A stretch of DNA of 46,148 bases from Chthoniobacter flavus (GTDB taxonomy: Bacteria > Verrucomicrobiota > Verrucomicrobiia > Chthoniobacterales > Terrimicrobiaceae). The notes below the pieces were generated by a model that saw only the letters and a list, made by a program, of their open reading frames with translations, made no database searches and had not been told where the DNA came from. The position numbers and the translations under genes were made by a program. The stretch covers positions 1-46,148 of the forward strand of contig CAMCXK010000018.1 of assembly GCA_945883435.1 (NCBI GenBank), in the 5' to 3' direction. Positions 27,549 to 35,703 of this stretch are shown here, in pieces. Within the stretch, counting starts at the first letter, position 1. Each line of letters begins with the position of its first letter.

Positions 27549-28243
27549 CCGTCTCTGTGATGTTGTTGACCTTTGAACCAGAAAGCCTGATCATTTTCGA
27601 ATCGATTCAGAAGGGGCTTGATCCCGGATTGTTGACAAAAATCGTAAAAGGCTTCACGGCATCCTTCCCAGTGACCGAAATCATCGAGAATCACAACCCC
27701 CCCATCGACAACCCGTTCATAAAATACCTTGAGTGCAAGAGAAACGGAATCATACCAATCTGCATCGATATGCAAAAATTGGATTTTTGCAGGCAGTGGA
27801 TTCACAAAGGTATCTTGGAAAAGTCCCTTCCGGATAAAAAGTCGCTCTTGCGTTATACCGATTTTCGACATTACTTCTCGCACATTTTGTTCTGAACCAA
27901 CGCACTGTCCCACCCATTGGCCGGCATCAGGACCATCTTTGTCCGAAACTTGAGGCATTCCTTCAAAACTGTCATACAACCACAAATTGGCTGTTGTAGG
28001 TAGAAAGTGTCCCACCAGCGCTGCAGATCCCCCTTTGTAAACTCCGCACTCCACAAAGTCTCCTTCAAGTTGCTTTTTTGCCACCTCTTTAGACAAAGAA
28101 ACCAAGGAACGCAGTTTTGATTCTCGGCAGAGGGTAAAGTCTTTTACGGATTCCAGCAAATCCTCATTCCCATGGTGGATTATGGAAGGTTTATTTGGCG
28201 TAGTGATAGAAAGCGGTTTGGCAGGTGACTTCTTAAAAAACAT
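27527..28243 (-). CDS. TylF/MycF-family O-methyltransferase
   Basis: A 238-residue class I methyltransferase of the TylF family, metal-dependent enzymes that methylate sugar hydroxyls in macrolides and glycans. Seen: GDFVECGVYKGGSAALVGHF (SAM site), LWLYDSFEGMPQVSDKDG, IQFLHIDADWYDSVSLALKV with the metal/substrate Asp residues, and GGVVILDDFGHWEGCREAFYDF. It lies 3 bases downstream of the sulfotransferase stop, in the same operon. Confidence 0.88.
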   Translation of the reverse strand: MFFKKSPAKPLSITTPNKPSIIHHGNEDLLESVKDFTLCRESKLRSLVSLSKEVAKKQLEGDFVECGVYKGGSAALVGHFLPTTANLWLYDSFEGMPQVSDKDGPDAGQWVGQCVGSEQNVREVMSKIGITQERLFIRKGLFQDTFVNPLPAKIQFLHIDADWYDSVSLALKVFYERVVDGGVVILDDFGHWEGCREAFYDFCQQSGIKPLLNRFENDQAFWFKGQQHHRDGWVHTVQ

Positions 28244-28246
28244 AAA

Positions 28247-29026
28247 TCAATGTGGATAATTAAAAGTAATCAGTATATCTCTTAGTTGATCGTTTAGGGT
28301 GGACAAGGTATTTTTTGTAAGTTTATTTCGAAAGCCTTCAATGGCACCCGATCGTTTGTGACCGGACAAGTTTTCATTTTGAAGTGGGCGCGACTCATTA
28401 AAAAGTCGCTGGAGCGATTCCGGATGAATATCTAAAAATGATCTAAGCTGAGTGGAAAATGGAGAAAAGTTTTGCACTAAATCCTCGTATCGCAACAGAA
28501 GGGAGTATTTACAGGACTCATGCACGCGTTGGAGAGTCAGAAAATTCTCACGAATTTTCGGTGCTATTTTCAAACAATAGGCATCAAGTCCTAATTCCAT
28601 AGCTTCGGCACGCCGTTGATTTTGCAGAAGGGCAATTTCTGGAACATCACTAATGCCGTGTGTGGAGGCTACGCTGTAATAAAAGGATACCAGAATGTCT
28701 CGAGGATCTCGGATGAAGAGAAGGCATTTTTTTGAGGCCAGAAAATCATTTTTCAAACATGGTTCCAAGAGTAGCTCCGACTCGGGATTGTGGCTTTCCT
28801 GCCATACTCGAATAGGCCCATAAATGTAACCATAAGTTTCAAAGACAGGAGGTTTTTTTAATTCACCCGAGTAAATCTTGGCCGCAAAATCGATGTGTCG
28901 AAGATTTGAAATGTGTGGAAGAACAACTTTGCCAAAGAGCGTGCTTGCGGATTTATGGAGTGTAAAGAAGAAAATGGACTTCTCGCGCTTTGGTAATCGG
29001 AACAAGCGGCGGAGCAGGGTTTCCAT
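28247..29026 (-). CDS. Sulfotransferase (Sulfotransfer_1 type)
   Basis: A 259-residue sulfotransferase distinct from the one at 18291-19301. The phosphosulfate loop is FFFTLHKSASTLFGKVVLP, with Ser in place of the common Gly. The 3'-phosphate site is LLFIRDPRDILVSFYYSVAS, with the conserved Arg, Asp and Ser. SLLLRYEDLV and the C-terminal GAIEGFRNKLTKNTLS complete the PAPS-binding pattern. It lies 4 bases after the SGNH-like gene, in the long glycan operon. Sulfation of a surface polysaccharide is the likely role; the sugar acceptor is unknown. Confidence 0.83.
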   Translation of the reverse strand: METLLRRLFRLPKREKSIFFFTLHKSASTLFGKVVLPHISNLRHIDFAAKIYSGELKKPPVFETYGYIYGPIRVWQESHNPESELLLEPCLKNDFLASKKCLLFIRDPRDILVSFYYSVASTHGISDVPEIALLQNQRRAEAMELGLDAYCLKIAPKIRENFLTLQRVHESCKYSLLLRYEDLVQNFSPFSTQLRSFLDIHPESLQRLFNESRPLQNENLSGHKRSGAIEGFRNKLTKNTLSTLNDQLRDILITFNYPH

Positions 29027-29030
29027 TGTT

Positions 29031-30029
29031 CTAGGGTTGAAGAATCGGTTTCAAGGTAGAAAGTAATTTTTGAGTGCGAGTATAGGCTGCCTCTTGGTGC
29101 GGATGATACACGGAGTCAAAAAAATCATCGGTTTCGAGGAAAGCATCGTCTGGAAGATCCGGATTTGGAATGTGGTGGTCACGATAAAACTTGGATAATT
29201 CAGCAAGAAATTCTTGGGACTCTGGCGCAGAATACTCGGGAAATCGCATCGTATTCGGGTAACATGCGATGAACTGAATTTTGTGGTTGAGACACCATTC
29301 ATGAAAATCCAGGAGCTCTTGGGCGGGAAAATGGGCTGCTCTTTCTGATTGAACCGATGTTGCCAACTCGGTTGGTTTAGCGCGGTGAAGGCGTTGGAAC
29401 TCCCGATCGGTCCGGCGCTCGCGCGATGTCCATTGGCGGTCTCCGTTGGTATTGAAAGTGGTCAAGTGGTCCTTAAGCTTTTGATGATTCTGAGCATTGA
29501 TCAAAATCGGGTTGTGAAAAAAGCGAGCCCAAAGAATATCGGCCGGGATCGTAAGCAGAAGGTCGAATGGATTTTTTAAAAGCAAAAAATCTTGGTCATC
29601 CGCCGCCAAGTATCTCATCGTTGTAAGATTAAATTCCGATGGATCTCTGAAAAAATACTCGTATTCTGGTGCGAAAATAATGACATCATGTGGATTGGCA
29701 ACTTCTTTTGTGCGTTTGATCAGATAATCGAGTGGCAGGGCGCCATGTAATCCAAAATTGACTGCTGGTTTCCCAAGGCCAGCTTCGAAGAGTTCTGCCT
29801 GAATCCCATATTGCACATTGGAACCTCCTGCGAAAAGGATTTTCGGACTTTGAATGCCAGAGGCGATTTCGCACTTGCGGTCAAACCAAGCTCCAATGAA
29901 CTGGGCATCTGCATGCCAGCGGAAGTTTCTAACCGAGAGGAGCAGAAGAAATGTGCCTAGCAGCGCGAACACCCATCCGGCCCCTATGCCGGCCAGATAT
30001 CGGATACCATCTCGTGTTTGCATTTCCAC
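29031..30029 (-). CDS. Membrane-anchored SGNH-like protein, partner of the MBOAT acyltransferase
   Basis: A 332-residue protein with one N-terminal membrane segment (YLAGIGAGWVFALLGTFLLLLSV) and a periplasmic domain. That domain has a block I-like FAGGSNVQYGIQ and a late DDFFDSVYHPHQEAA, which could supply the Asp and His of an SGNH triad. It lies 10 bases downstream of the MBOAT gene. This arrangement matches AlgI-AlgJ/X and PatA-PatB, where MBOAT brings acetyl groups across the membrane and an SGNH protein transfers them to the glycan. The putative catalytic Ser sits in GGSN rather than GDSN, so activity is not certain. Confidence 0.75.
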   Translation of the reverse strand: MEMQTRDGIRYLAGIGAGWVFALLGTFLLLLSVRNFRWHADAQFIGAWFDRKCEIASGIQSPKILFAGGSNVQYGIQAELFEAGLGKPAVNFGLHGALPLDYLIKRTKEVANPHDVIIFAPEYEYFFRDPSEFNLTTMRYLAADDQDFLLLKNPFDLLLTIPADILWARFFHNPILINAQNHQKLKDHLTTFNTNGDRQWTSRERRTDREFQRLHRAKPTELATSVQSERAAHFPAQELLDFHEWCLNHKIQFIACYPNTMRFPEYSAPESQEFLAELSKFYRDHHIPNPDLPDDAFLETDDFFDSVYHPHQEAAYTRTQKLLSTLKPILQP

Positions 30030-30039
30030 AGCGGGGTAT

Positions 30040-31527
30040 TCAAAAATTAAAATACAGAAACTCCGTGGGTGCCAGAGTATAGTATTTGCGAACTACGCAG
30101 AAAAGCAAGAATCCCATGACGCACCCGTGAAGCGGGTTGGGCTTCCAAGATAACAGGCTGACATCTTTTATGGAGGAATCCCACAGTCTTTGAAAATAGG
30201 CACGTGTGGTCGGCAGACCAAGGCAAATGCCTGTAAGCAGCGCAAGAAAGGGCCAGCGCAGATAGCTGTTGATGAAATCCCCGCTCAGCGCCATGGCGGG
30301 TAGTGAGGCGGAGTTTCCGAAGAGATGGGTGATCAGCGCAAGGGCTGATGGGAGGTCGGGCGCTCTGAAGAAAACCCACGCCAGCGTCACGCTTGAAAAT
30401 GTCAGCATCCATCCGAATGCCACTGCCAAGTGCTTCGAGACAGCAATTGTCTTCAGAGGCCGAAACTCTCGCCACAGGTGATTTGTAATTAAATATAAAC
30501 CATGCAGGGCACCCCAGATGACAAAAGGCCATCCAGCTCCATGCCAGAGGCCTCCTAGAAGCATCGTAATGAAGAGATTGCGATAGCGTATGAAAAATCC
30601 TTTGCGATTTCCTCCGAGTGGAATGTAAAGATAATTTTTAAGAAATTGAGACAGGGTGATGTGCCAGCGACGCCAAAAATCAATAATATTCGTAGCACGA
30701 TAGGGTGACTGAAAATTATCAGGCAGTTGAATCCCAAAGATAAATGCTAATCCAATAGCCATATCGCTGTATCCCGAGAAGTCAAAGTAAATCTGGAACG
30801 CGTATCCCAGCACACCAGCCCAAGCGTCGCTTGAGTGAATTGCTGCGACAAGGAGTGGTGCGTCAAAGACTGGAGTTGCCAACTCGCCGCACGAGTCGGC
30901 GAGGACAACCTTTTTGAAAAGTCCTAACAAAAATATGGAAATTCCACCAAAAAACTGTAAGCTTATGTTTCGAAATGAAAAGCCTCGATTGATTTGCGAG
31001 TAGATTTCGGAGTGGTGAACAATTGGTCCTGCGATTAGTTGTGGGAAAAAACTGACAAAAAATACATAGTTCAGTAAGTTGTGCTCACAAACCTTCCCTT
31101 GGTGGGAATCAATCAAATAGGCAATTTGTTGAAAAGTATAGAAGCTAATGGCAAGCGGAAGGATTACATTGTCAAATGTCCAACCGGTGGAAAAAACTTG
31201 ATTAACGGTGTCAACAAAAAAATTCGCATACTTGGCATATCCTAAAAGACCCAAATTCGCCGCAATTCCAAAGATCAAGCTCCACTTCCTGATATGAAAT
31301 GACCTTTTTCTGTTCGGATCCACCAACATTCCGATTCCAAAGTTTGATCCAATCGATGTAAGCAAAAGAACAAGATACGACGGATTCCAGTATGCATAGA
31401 AGAGTAAAGATGCAAATGTTAGCCAAAGAACAGAAAATCGTTGATTGCGTGAGTAAACGCATGCCAACCACACAAGGTAGACCGCCGGCAGAAAAAAAAA
31501 CAAGAACTCGCGCGAATGAAAAAGCAT
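30040..31527 (-). CDS. MBOAT O-acyltransferase (AlgI family)
   Basis: A 495-residue polytopic membrane protein that delivers acyl groups, usually acetyl, to extracytoplasmic polysaccharide. It begins MLFHSREFLFFFLPAVYLVW, the hallmark N-terminus of the AlgI/DltB branch. ILPLAISFYTFQQIAYLID, FFPQLIAGPIVHHSEIYSQI, WRRWHITLSQFLKNYLYIPLGG and LFITMLLGGLWHGAGWPFVIWG follow in family order, with the catalytic His in GLWHGAGW. The SGNH-like protein 10 bases downstream is its likely partner. Confidence 0.93.
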   Translation of the reverse strand: MLFHSREFLFFFLPAVYLVWLACVYSRNQRFSVLWLTFASLLFYAYWNPSYLVLLLTSIGSNFGIGMLVDPNRKRSFHIRKWSLIFGIAANLGLLGYAKYANFFVDTVNQVFSTGWTFDNVILPLAISFYTFQQIAYLIDSHQGKVCEHNLLNYVFFVSFFPQLIAGPIVHHSEIYSQINRGFSFRNISLQFFGGISIFLLGLFKKVVLADSCGELATPVFDAPLLVAAIHSSDAWAGVLGYAFQIYFDFSGYSDMAIGLAFIFGIQLPDNFQSPYRATNIIDFWRRWHITLSQFLKNYLYIPLGGNRKGFFIRYRNLFITMLLGGLWHGAGWPFVIWGALHGLYLITNHLWREFRPLKTIAVSKHLAVAFGWMLTFSSVTLAWVFFRAPDLPSALALITHLFGNSASLPAMALSGDFINSYLRWPFLALLTGICLGLPTTRAYFQRLWDSSIKDVSLLSWKPNPLHGCVMGFLLFCVVRKYYTLAPTEFLYFNF

Positions 31528-31539
31528 GGCGGAACTAAC

Positions 31540-32493
31540 CTAATATCTCCATGGGGCTTTCTTGCGAAACGGCCAGAGGAAAATGCGAACGGTGAAGAGA
31601 AGAGGCTTGAGCATCAGATAAAACAAGCTGCAAAGTCCCCAGAGGAACTCGGTGACTTTTTGCTCAAGGATTTTGGTTATCCAAATAAATTCCTCTCCGC
31701 CGTGTCGCTTGATCGTCCAGGAACTTTTTCCGTCCTCCCAATGCCGCATGATCGTGCAAAACCCGCGAGAGATGTGCTTTTTGGCTCGAGTTTTTTTCCA
31801 ATCCTCCAGCAGCGCATTAACCTCACCCATGTAACGGTCTGCTGTGCTGCGAGAGTCGCCGTGGAATCGGAAGCCGGCGAGCGGCGCATCGAGTCCGTAA
31901 ACAGGGGCGAGCTTGAAGAATTCCCCCCACAAGTGGAAGTCGGCGGCGTATTTGCAGCGGTCCGGGATGCGGGAGCCGATCTTTTCCCAAAGACCGCGGC
32001 GCCAGAAGACGGTTTCCTGCTGGATGAAGTCGGAATTTTTTGGCCCGCCGTGCATTCCGGCGTAGTAGCAGCGCCCAGCGAATCCGGGCATTTTTTGCAT
32101 TCCCTCAAAGCTGCCATCCTCTTGCACGCAAAACTTCCTAAGTGCCGTGATCCATTGGACCTCAGGGAATGTTTCAAAAATCTCACGCACGGTGGAGAGG
32201 GTCCAGGGAAAATAGAGATCAGAGGAATTCAGCCAGCCCATGATCTCGCCGGTGGTTTTTGAAAAGCCTTTGTTGATGGCATCATATTGACCAGCATCTT
32301 TTTCACTGCACCACCATGCGAATCGTGAAGAATGAGCATCGATGATCTTGCGACTTCCGTCTGTGGATCCGCCATCCACCAACACATATTCCAACTCCGC
32401 GCCACAACCATCCGCTGCCAGAAGCACGCTGCGGATCGTTTGGTCCAGATGAGCGGCTTGGTTGTAGGAGGGCGTGACGATGGATATTTTCAT
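31540..32493 (-). CDS. Family 2 glycosyltransferase, membrane-associated C-terminus
   Basis: A 317-residue GT2 enzyme with KISIVTPSYNQAAHLDQTI (2-20), YVLVDGGSTDGSRKII, WWCSEKDAGQYDAINKGF and an ADFHLWGEF acceptor segment. In close relatives the metal-site stretch is usually WLNSDD; here it reads WLNSSDLYFP, with one Asp replaced by Ser. The C-terminal about 40 residues (EFLWGLCSLFYLMLKPLLFTVRIFLWPF) are hydrophobic, then basic, and probably sit on the membrane. It is the first gene of the minus-strand operon running to the GT4 gene; gaps within the operon are 12 bases or less. Confidence 0.9.
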   Translation of the reverse strand: MKISIVTPSYNQAAHLDQTIRSVLLAADGCGAELEYVLVDGGSTDGSRKIIDAHSSRFAWWCSEKDAGQYDAINKGFSKTTGEIMGWLNSSDLYFPWTLSTVREIFETFPEVQWITALRKFCVQEDGSFEGMQKMPGFAGRCYYAGMHGGPKNSDFIQQETVFWRRGLWEKIGSRIPDRCKYAADFHLWGEFFKLAPVYGLDAPLAGFRFHGDSRSTADRYMGEVNALLEDWKKTRAKKHISRGFCTIMRHWEDGKSSWTIKRHGGEEFIWITKILEQKVTEFLWGLCSLFYLMLKPLLFTVRIFLWPFRKKAPWRY

Positions 32494-32529
32494 GAAGAAA
32501 CTTTAGACGATGTAGACAGAATGAACTGA

Positions 32530-32535
32530 ATTATA
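32530..32535 (-). promoter_or_regulatory. Candidate -10 box for the glycan operon
   Basis: On the minus strand a perfect TATAAT lies 37 bases upstream of the GT2 start at 32493, in a very AT-rich 186-base gap (32494-32679). No good -35 box was found at standard spacing, so this is a weak call. The gap contains no gene. Confidence 0.3.
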
Positions 32536-32679
32536 AAATAATGAATATTATTTGGATTATTTAAAATTATCACGCTAAAAACCAATTTATTACATCAATA
32601 TTTTAAACGCAATTCTGCTTTTATATATTGAAAAGCCTATGAAATCAAATTTTTGTATGCTTTATATCTAGTTACATGC

Positions 32680-33849
32680 TCAATTTTCGTCAAGGTTCCA
32701 TAGCGAAGACGTGGTGACGTCTGACCCTTCAGCGAGCAGTCTCGACTCAGCGGTCCTACAACATATCATCTTTCTTTTCAGACTCTTTTCACCGTGCAGA
32801 GCCGTAAATTTTGAAAAAGCCGCCGCTTGGTGCGCCGAGGGTATGGGGCTAGCTTTGGCTTCCACAGCAATAAATTCCTCCGGTCCGACTTCCATCAACA
32901 GATCGATCTCATTTCCCGCTGCCGTGCGCCAAAACCACAATGGCCTTGGATCCGCTTGAAGACAACGCATCTTCCGTGCCTCTGACACCACGGCATTTTC
33001 CCAGACCGATCCCCAGTAATGGCTCGCCTGCACATCCGACCAAGATTGAAAGCCAAGCAGAAAGATCAACATCCCCGTCTCTTGAAAGTAAATCTTTGGC
33101 GTTTTGATAAGCCTTTTTCCACGATTCAAATGATAAGGCTCCAAAAGAAAAATTTGTTGGCTGGCTTCCAATATGGAAATCCAAGCTCTTGCTGTTCCCA
33201 CGGAAATACCAACATCCCTAGCCAATTCGCTAAAGACACAAAGTTGCCCAGCCCGCAGGGCAACCGCGCGTAAAAAGCGATCGAAGTCTCGCAAACTTCC
33301 GATATTTCCAAGCGTGCGGACATCCCTCTCCAAATAAGTCGCAAGGTAAGAGGACAGCCAAAGTGTTCGGTCGAGATCACCGCGTTGCCAAAGCTCCGGA
33401 AAACCTCCCCTCCACAAGTAGCGATCCAATTCCTCCTGATTTTTGATTCCCAATTCACGGCTGGATAACATCGGGAGGGTAAGAACGGCACATCGCCCGG
33501 CGAGGGATTCTGACACGCTGCCCAAGCTCGAAAACTGCTGAGACCCCGTGAGAAGAAATCTTCCCGGGCGCCGATCTGTATCGATCAACACCTTCAGGTG
33601 ACGCATTAGCTCTGGCACATATTGAAATTCATCCAGAATCAATGGTTCACGTCGTCTTGAAAGAAAACTGGCTGGGTCAGCCGCAGCAAACGCCGCGTCC
33701 GATGGGATGTCAAAAGTGACATAGTCTGCTTCGGGCATCACCGCCCGAGCCAATGTCGTCTTGCCTGACTGCCGAGCCCCAGTCACAACTACAGCTGGAA
33801 ACTGCATCAGTGCAGTAACTAAAGCAGGACTGAGATCCCTGTGAATCAT
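32680..33849 (-). CDS. AAA_14 ATPase with DUF4143 domain
   Basis: A 389-residue protein of a family widespread in bacteria and archaea, often called archaeal-type ATPase. Walker A is VVVTGARQSGKTTLARAV (20-37), Walker B is REPLILDEFQYVPELM, and a sensor FLLTGSQQF is present. The DUF4143 part (about 190-360) has RTLGNIGSLRDFDRFLRA, a winged-helix-like segment with LARDVGISVGTARAWISIL, and a nuclease-like core NEIDLLMEVG..EEFIAVEAKAS resembling PD-(D/E)xK nucleases. Function in the cell is not established; such genes are often lone accessory genes. It stands alone between AT-rich gaps with its own promoter and inverted repeat. Confidence 0.9.
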   Translation of the reverse strand: MIHRDLSPALVTALMQFPAVVVTGARQSGKTTLARAVMPEADYVTFDIPSDAAFAAADPASFLSRRREPLILDEFQYVPELMRHLKVLIDTDRRPGRFLLTGSQQFSSLGSVSESLAGRCAVLTLPMLSSRELGIKNQEELDRYLWRGGFPELWQRGDLDRTLWLSSYLATYLERDVRTLGNIGSLRDFDRFLRAVALRAGQLCVFSELARDVGISVGTARAWISILEASQQIFLLEPYHLNRGKRLIKTPKIYFQETGMLIFLLGFQSWSDVQASHYWGSVWENAVVSEARKMRCLQADPRPLWFWRTAAGNEIDLLMEVGPEEFIAVEAKASPIPSAHQAAAFSKFTALHGEKSLKRKMICCRTAESRLLAEGSDVTTSSLWNLDEN

Positions 33850-33888
33850 TAATGCTGATAATCTGCATTACCGCTGCTCATTTGTCAA
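33850..33888 (-). promoter_or_regulatory. Promoter and possible operator of the AAA_14/DUF4143 gene
   Basis: Read on the minus strand, a perfect -35 box TTGACA (33888-33883) is followed 19 bases on by GATTAT, a partial -10 match. An inverted repeat TAATGC-N9-GCATTA (33850-33855 and 33865-33870) spans the -10 area and ends directly at the ATG (33849). The leader is therefore very short or absent. The position would allow repression by a protein bound to the repeat. Confidence 0.45.
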
Positions 33889-34015
33889 TCCTTTGGCTGT
33901 TCAAGCGAACTTCGGGCCGATCGAATGCCGGAAGATCATGAGGCGTGGAAATAATCAAAATTTCGTAATTCCAGGTTCTGTTGAAAATGGGGAATGACCT
34001 TGAGAAAGCGACTCC

Positions 34016-34912
34016 TCACTTTTCCAAAAGCACATCGAGCACCTGATCGACCCCGTGCGTCCAGTTTGGAAGCTGGAGTCCGAAAGCGGTGCGCAGTTTT
34101 GAGGTATCGAGGCGGGAATTGGCCGGACGGGTGGCGGGTGTGGGGTATTCGGATGTCGTGATGGGGATGATGCGTTCGGGTTTGACTTGGAGTTGGTGAC
34201 CCGCAGCGTGTGCCTTGGCGACGATGCGTCGGGCAAGCCCATGCCAGCTTGTTGCGCCGCTTGCCGTCAGGTGGTAGAGGCCGCAGGCGAACTCACCGTG
34301 ATCACGGCGAAGGTAGCGGTCGGCTATGTGGGCTGAGGCATCGGCAAGGAGGGCAGCCCCGGTGGGAGTGCCAAACTGGTCGGCGACGATGCGGAGTTCT
34401 TCGCGCGTGGAGGCGAGGCCGAGAATTGTTTTTAGGAAATTTTTCCCATGTGGGCCGAAGACCCAACTGGTGCGAAAAATGAGATGATTGTCTGTGGCGG
34501 ATGCCAGAGCAGCCTCACCCTCGAGCTTGGATTTTCCATAGACGCCGAGCGGATTTGTGGCGTCCCCTTCGCAGTAGGCGGTTGGTTTAACGCCGTCGAA
34601 GACATAATCCGTCGAGTAGTGGATGACGAGCGCGCCGAGCCTCGCCGCCTCCTCGCCAAGGATGCCGGGAGCGGTGGCGTTGACGGCTTGTGCCAATTCC
34701 GGTTCGGACTCAGCTTTGTCGACAGCCGTGTAAGCGCCGGCATTAAAGATGATCTCCGGCTGGGCCGAGCGCACAGCGGGGCGGATCGAGTCGGGATTTG
34801 TGAGGTCGCAGGCGTTGCGGTCGGCTGCAATCACCACTCCCAGCGGTGCCAAAGCGCGTTGAAGCTCAAAGCCGAGCTGGCCGTTGGCGCCAGTGATGAA
34901 AAAACGGGTCAC
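34016..34912 (-). CDS. rfbD: dTDP-4-dehydrorhamnose reductase
   Basis: A 298-residue short-chain dehydrogenase that makes dTDP-L-rhamnose in the last step of the pathway. The NAD(P)-binding FFITGANGQLGFELQRAL is at the N-terminus, followed by IIFNAGAYTAVDKAESEP, IHYSTDYVFDG and the catalytic YGKSKLEGE (YxxxK). SWVFGPHGKNFLKTIL and the substrate-domain ATRPANSRLDTSKL also match. The GTG at 34912 begins right at the Rossmann fold and lies 13 bases after the small broken gene; a GTG at 34960 would overlap that gene. Confidence 0.93.
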   Translation of the reverse strand: MTRFFITGANGQLGFELQRALAPLGVVIAADRNACDLTNPDSIRPAVRSAQPEIIFNAGAYTAVDKAESEPELAQAVNATAPGILGEEAARLGALVIHYSTDYVFDGVKPTAYCEGDATNPLGVYGKSKLEGEAALASATDNHLIFRTSWVFGPHGKNFLKTILGLASTREELRIVADQFGTPTGAALLADASAHIADRYLRRDHGEFACGLYHLTASGATSWHGLARRIVAKAHAAGHQLQVKPERIIPITTSEYPTPATRPANSRLDTSKLRTAFGLQLPNWTHGVDQVLDVLLEK

Positions 34913-34925
34913 TTTGAGCGGTCCG

Positions 34926-35134
34926 TTAAGATGAAGCGCGGGTCTTGCGGGTGAGCACACGACCGAAGGAGACGAGTTCGCGGATGAGGGAATTGTAGCA
35001 TCCGTAGGTGGTGCCGCCTTCTTTTTTCAGGAGATCGTAGAGGACGAGCTCCGCTTCTTGAAAAGGCGCCTCGCCAGCGACCAAGCCAGCAAGATAAATG
35101 CTTCGAGCTTCACCTTGTCAGCATCGGCACTCAC
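34926..35134 (-). pseudogene. Small conserved-looking gene between rfbC and rfbD, broken by a one-base frameshift
   Basis: A GTG at 35134 overlaps the rfbC stop as GTGA and opens a frame starting MSADADKVKLEAF. At the A run 35096-35098 (TTT on the coding strand) that frame goes wrong. The next frame continues smoothly as YLAGLVAGEAPFQEAELV, LYDLLKKEGGTTYGCYNSLI and RELVSFGRVLTRKTRASS, and stops at 34926. Adding one T gives a 69-residue helical protein that fills the gap between rfbC and rfbD almost exactly, 13 bases before rfbD. The two halves make a sensible protein only when joined, so a real gene with a deletion, or a sequencing error, is likely. I do not recognise the family. Confidence 0.7.
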
Positions 35135-35682
35135 GAGTATTTCTCACAGTCCCCGAACGAGGCGGCTTCGGCATCCTTCGGTGAAACAATCGGGTCGATG
35201 CCGATGGCCAGCGGCCAGTCGATACCGATTGCAGGGTCGTTCCAGCGCAGGGAACGCTCGGTTGCCGGCGCGTAGTAATTTGTGCACTTGTAGTGAAAAT
35301 CCGCCACCTCGCTTACTACCAAAAATCCGTGTGCACATCCCGGCGGCACCCAGAGGCGCTCATGGGCATCGCTTGTGAGCATGTAGCCATCCCAGTGTCC
35401 GAAGGATGGCGAGCCTTGCCGCAAATCCACCAGAACATCAAAAACCGTTCCCGAAGTGACCCATACCAGCTTCCCTTGGGCTGCATCGCCCACTTGATAG
35501 TGAAGCCCGCGCAGCACGTTTTTTCCCGACCGGCTGTGATTGTCCTGCACAAAGTCGGCAACGATCCCGAGCTTGGCAAAGGTGTCTTTGTTCCAGCTCT
35601 CCAAAAAAAAACCCCGGGCATCACCAAAAACGCGGGGTCGGAGCAGGAATGCCCCATCAATTTTCGTGTGATATTTTGTCAT
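35131..35682 (-). CDS. rfbC: dTDP-4-dehydrorhamnose 3,5-epimerase
   Basis: A 183-residue cupin epimerase of the dTDP-L-rhamnose pathway. Seen: PRVFGDARGFFLESWNKDTF, FVQDNHSRSGKNVLRGLHYQ with the catalytic His region, GKLVWVTSGTVFDVLVDLR with the paired Asp, LWVPPGCAHGFLV, and DFHYKCTNYYAPATERSLRWNDP with the Tyr base and substrate loop. The rfbA and rfbB genes are not in the window. It is translationally coupled (GTGA) to the small broken gene and then rfbD. Rhamnose made here may feed the surface glycan encoded at 18-32 kb. Confidence 0.95.
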   Translation of the reverse strand: MTKYHTKIDGAFLLRPRVFGDARGFFLESWNKDTFAKLGIVADFVQDNHSRSGKNVLRGLHYQVGDAAQGKLVWVTSGTVFDVLVDLRQGSPSFGHWDGYMLTSDAHERLWVPPGCAHGFLVVSEVADFHYKCTNYYAPATERSLRWNDPAIGIDWPLAIGIDPIVSPKDAEAASFGDCEKYS

Positions 35683-35703
35683 GGAAAAATTCGAAATGCG
35701 GAA

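Noticed and set aside
35096-35098. Programmed -1 frameshift in the small rfbC-rfbD gene
   Set aside because: The sequence around the T run does not form a slippery heptamer; a DNA indel or sequencing error is simpler.
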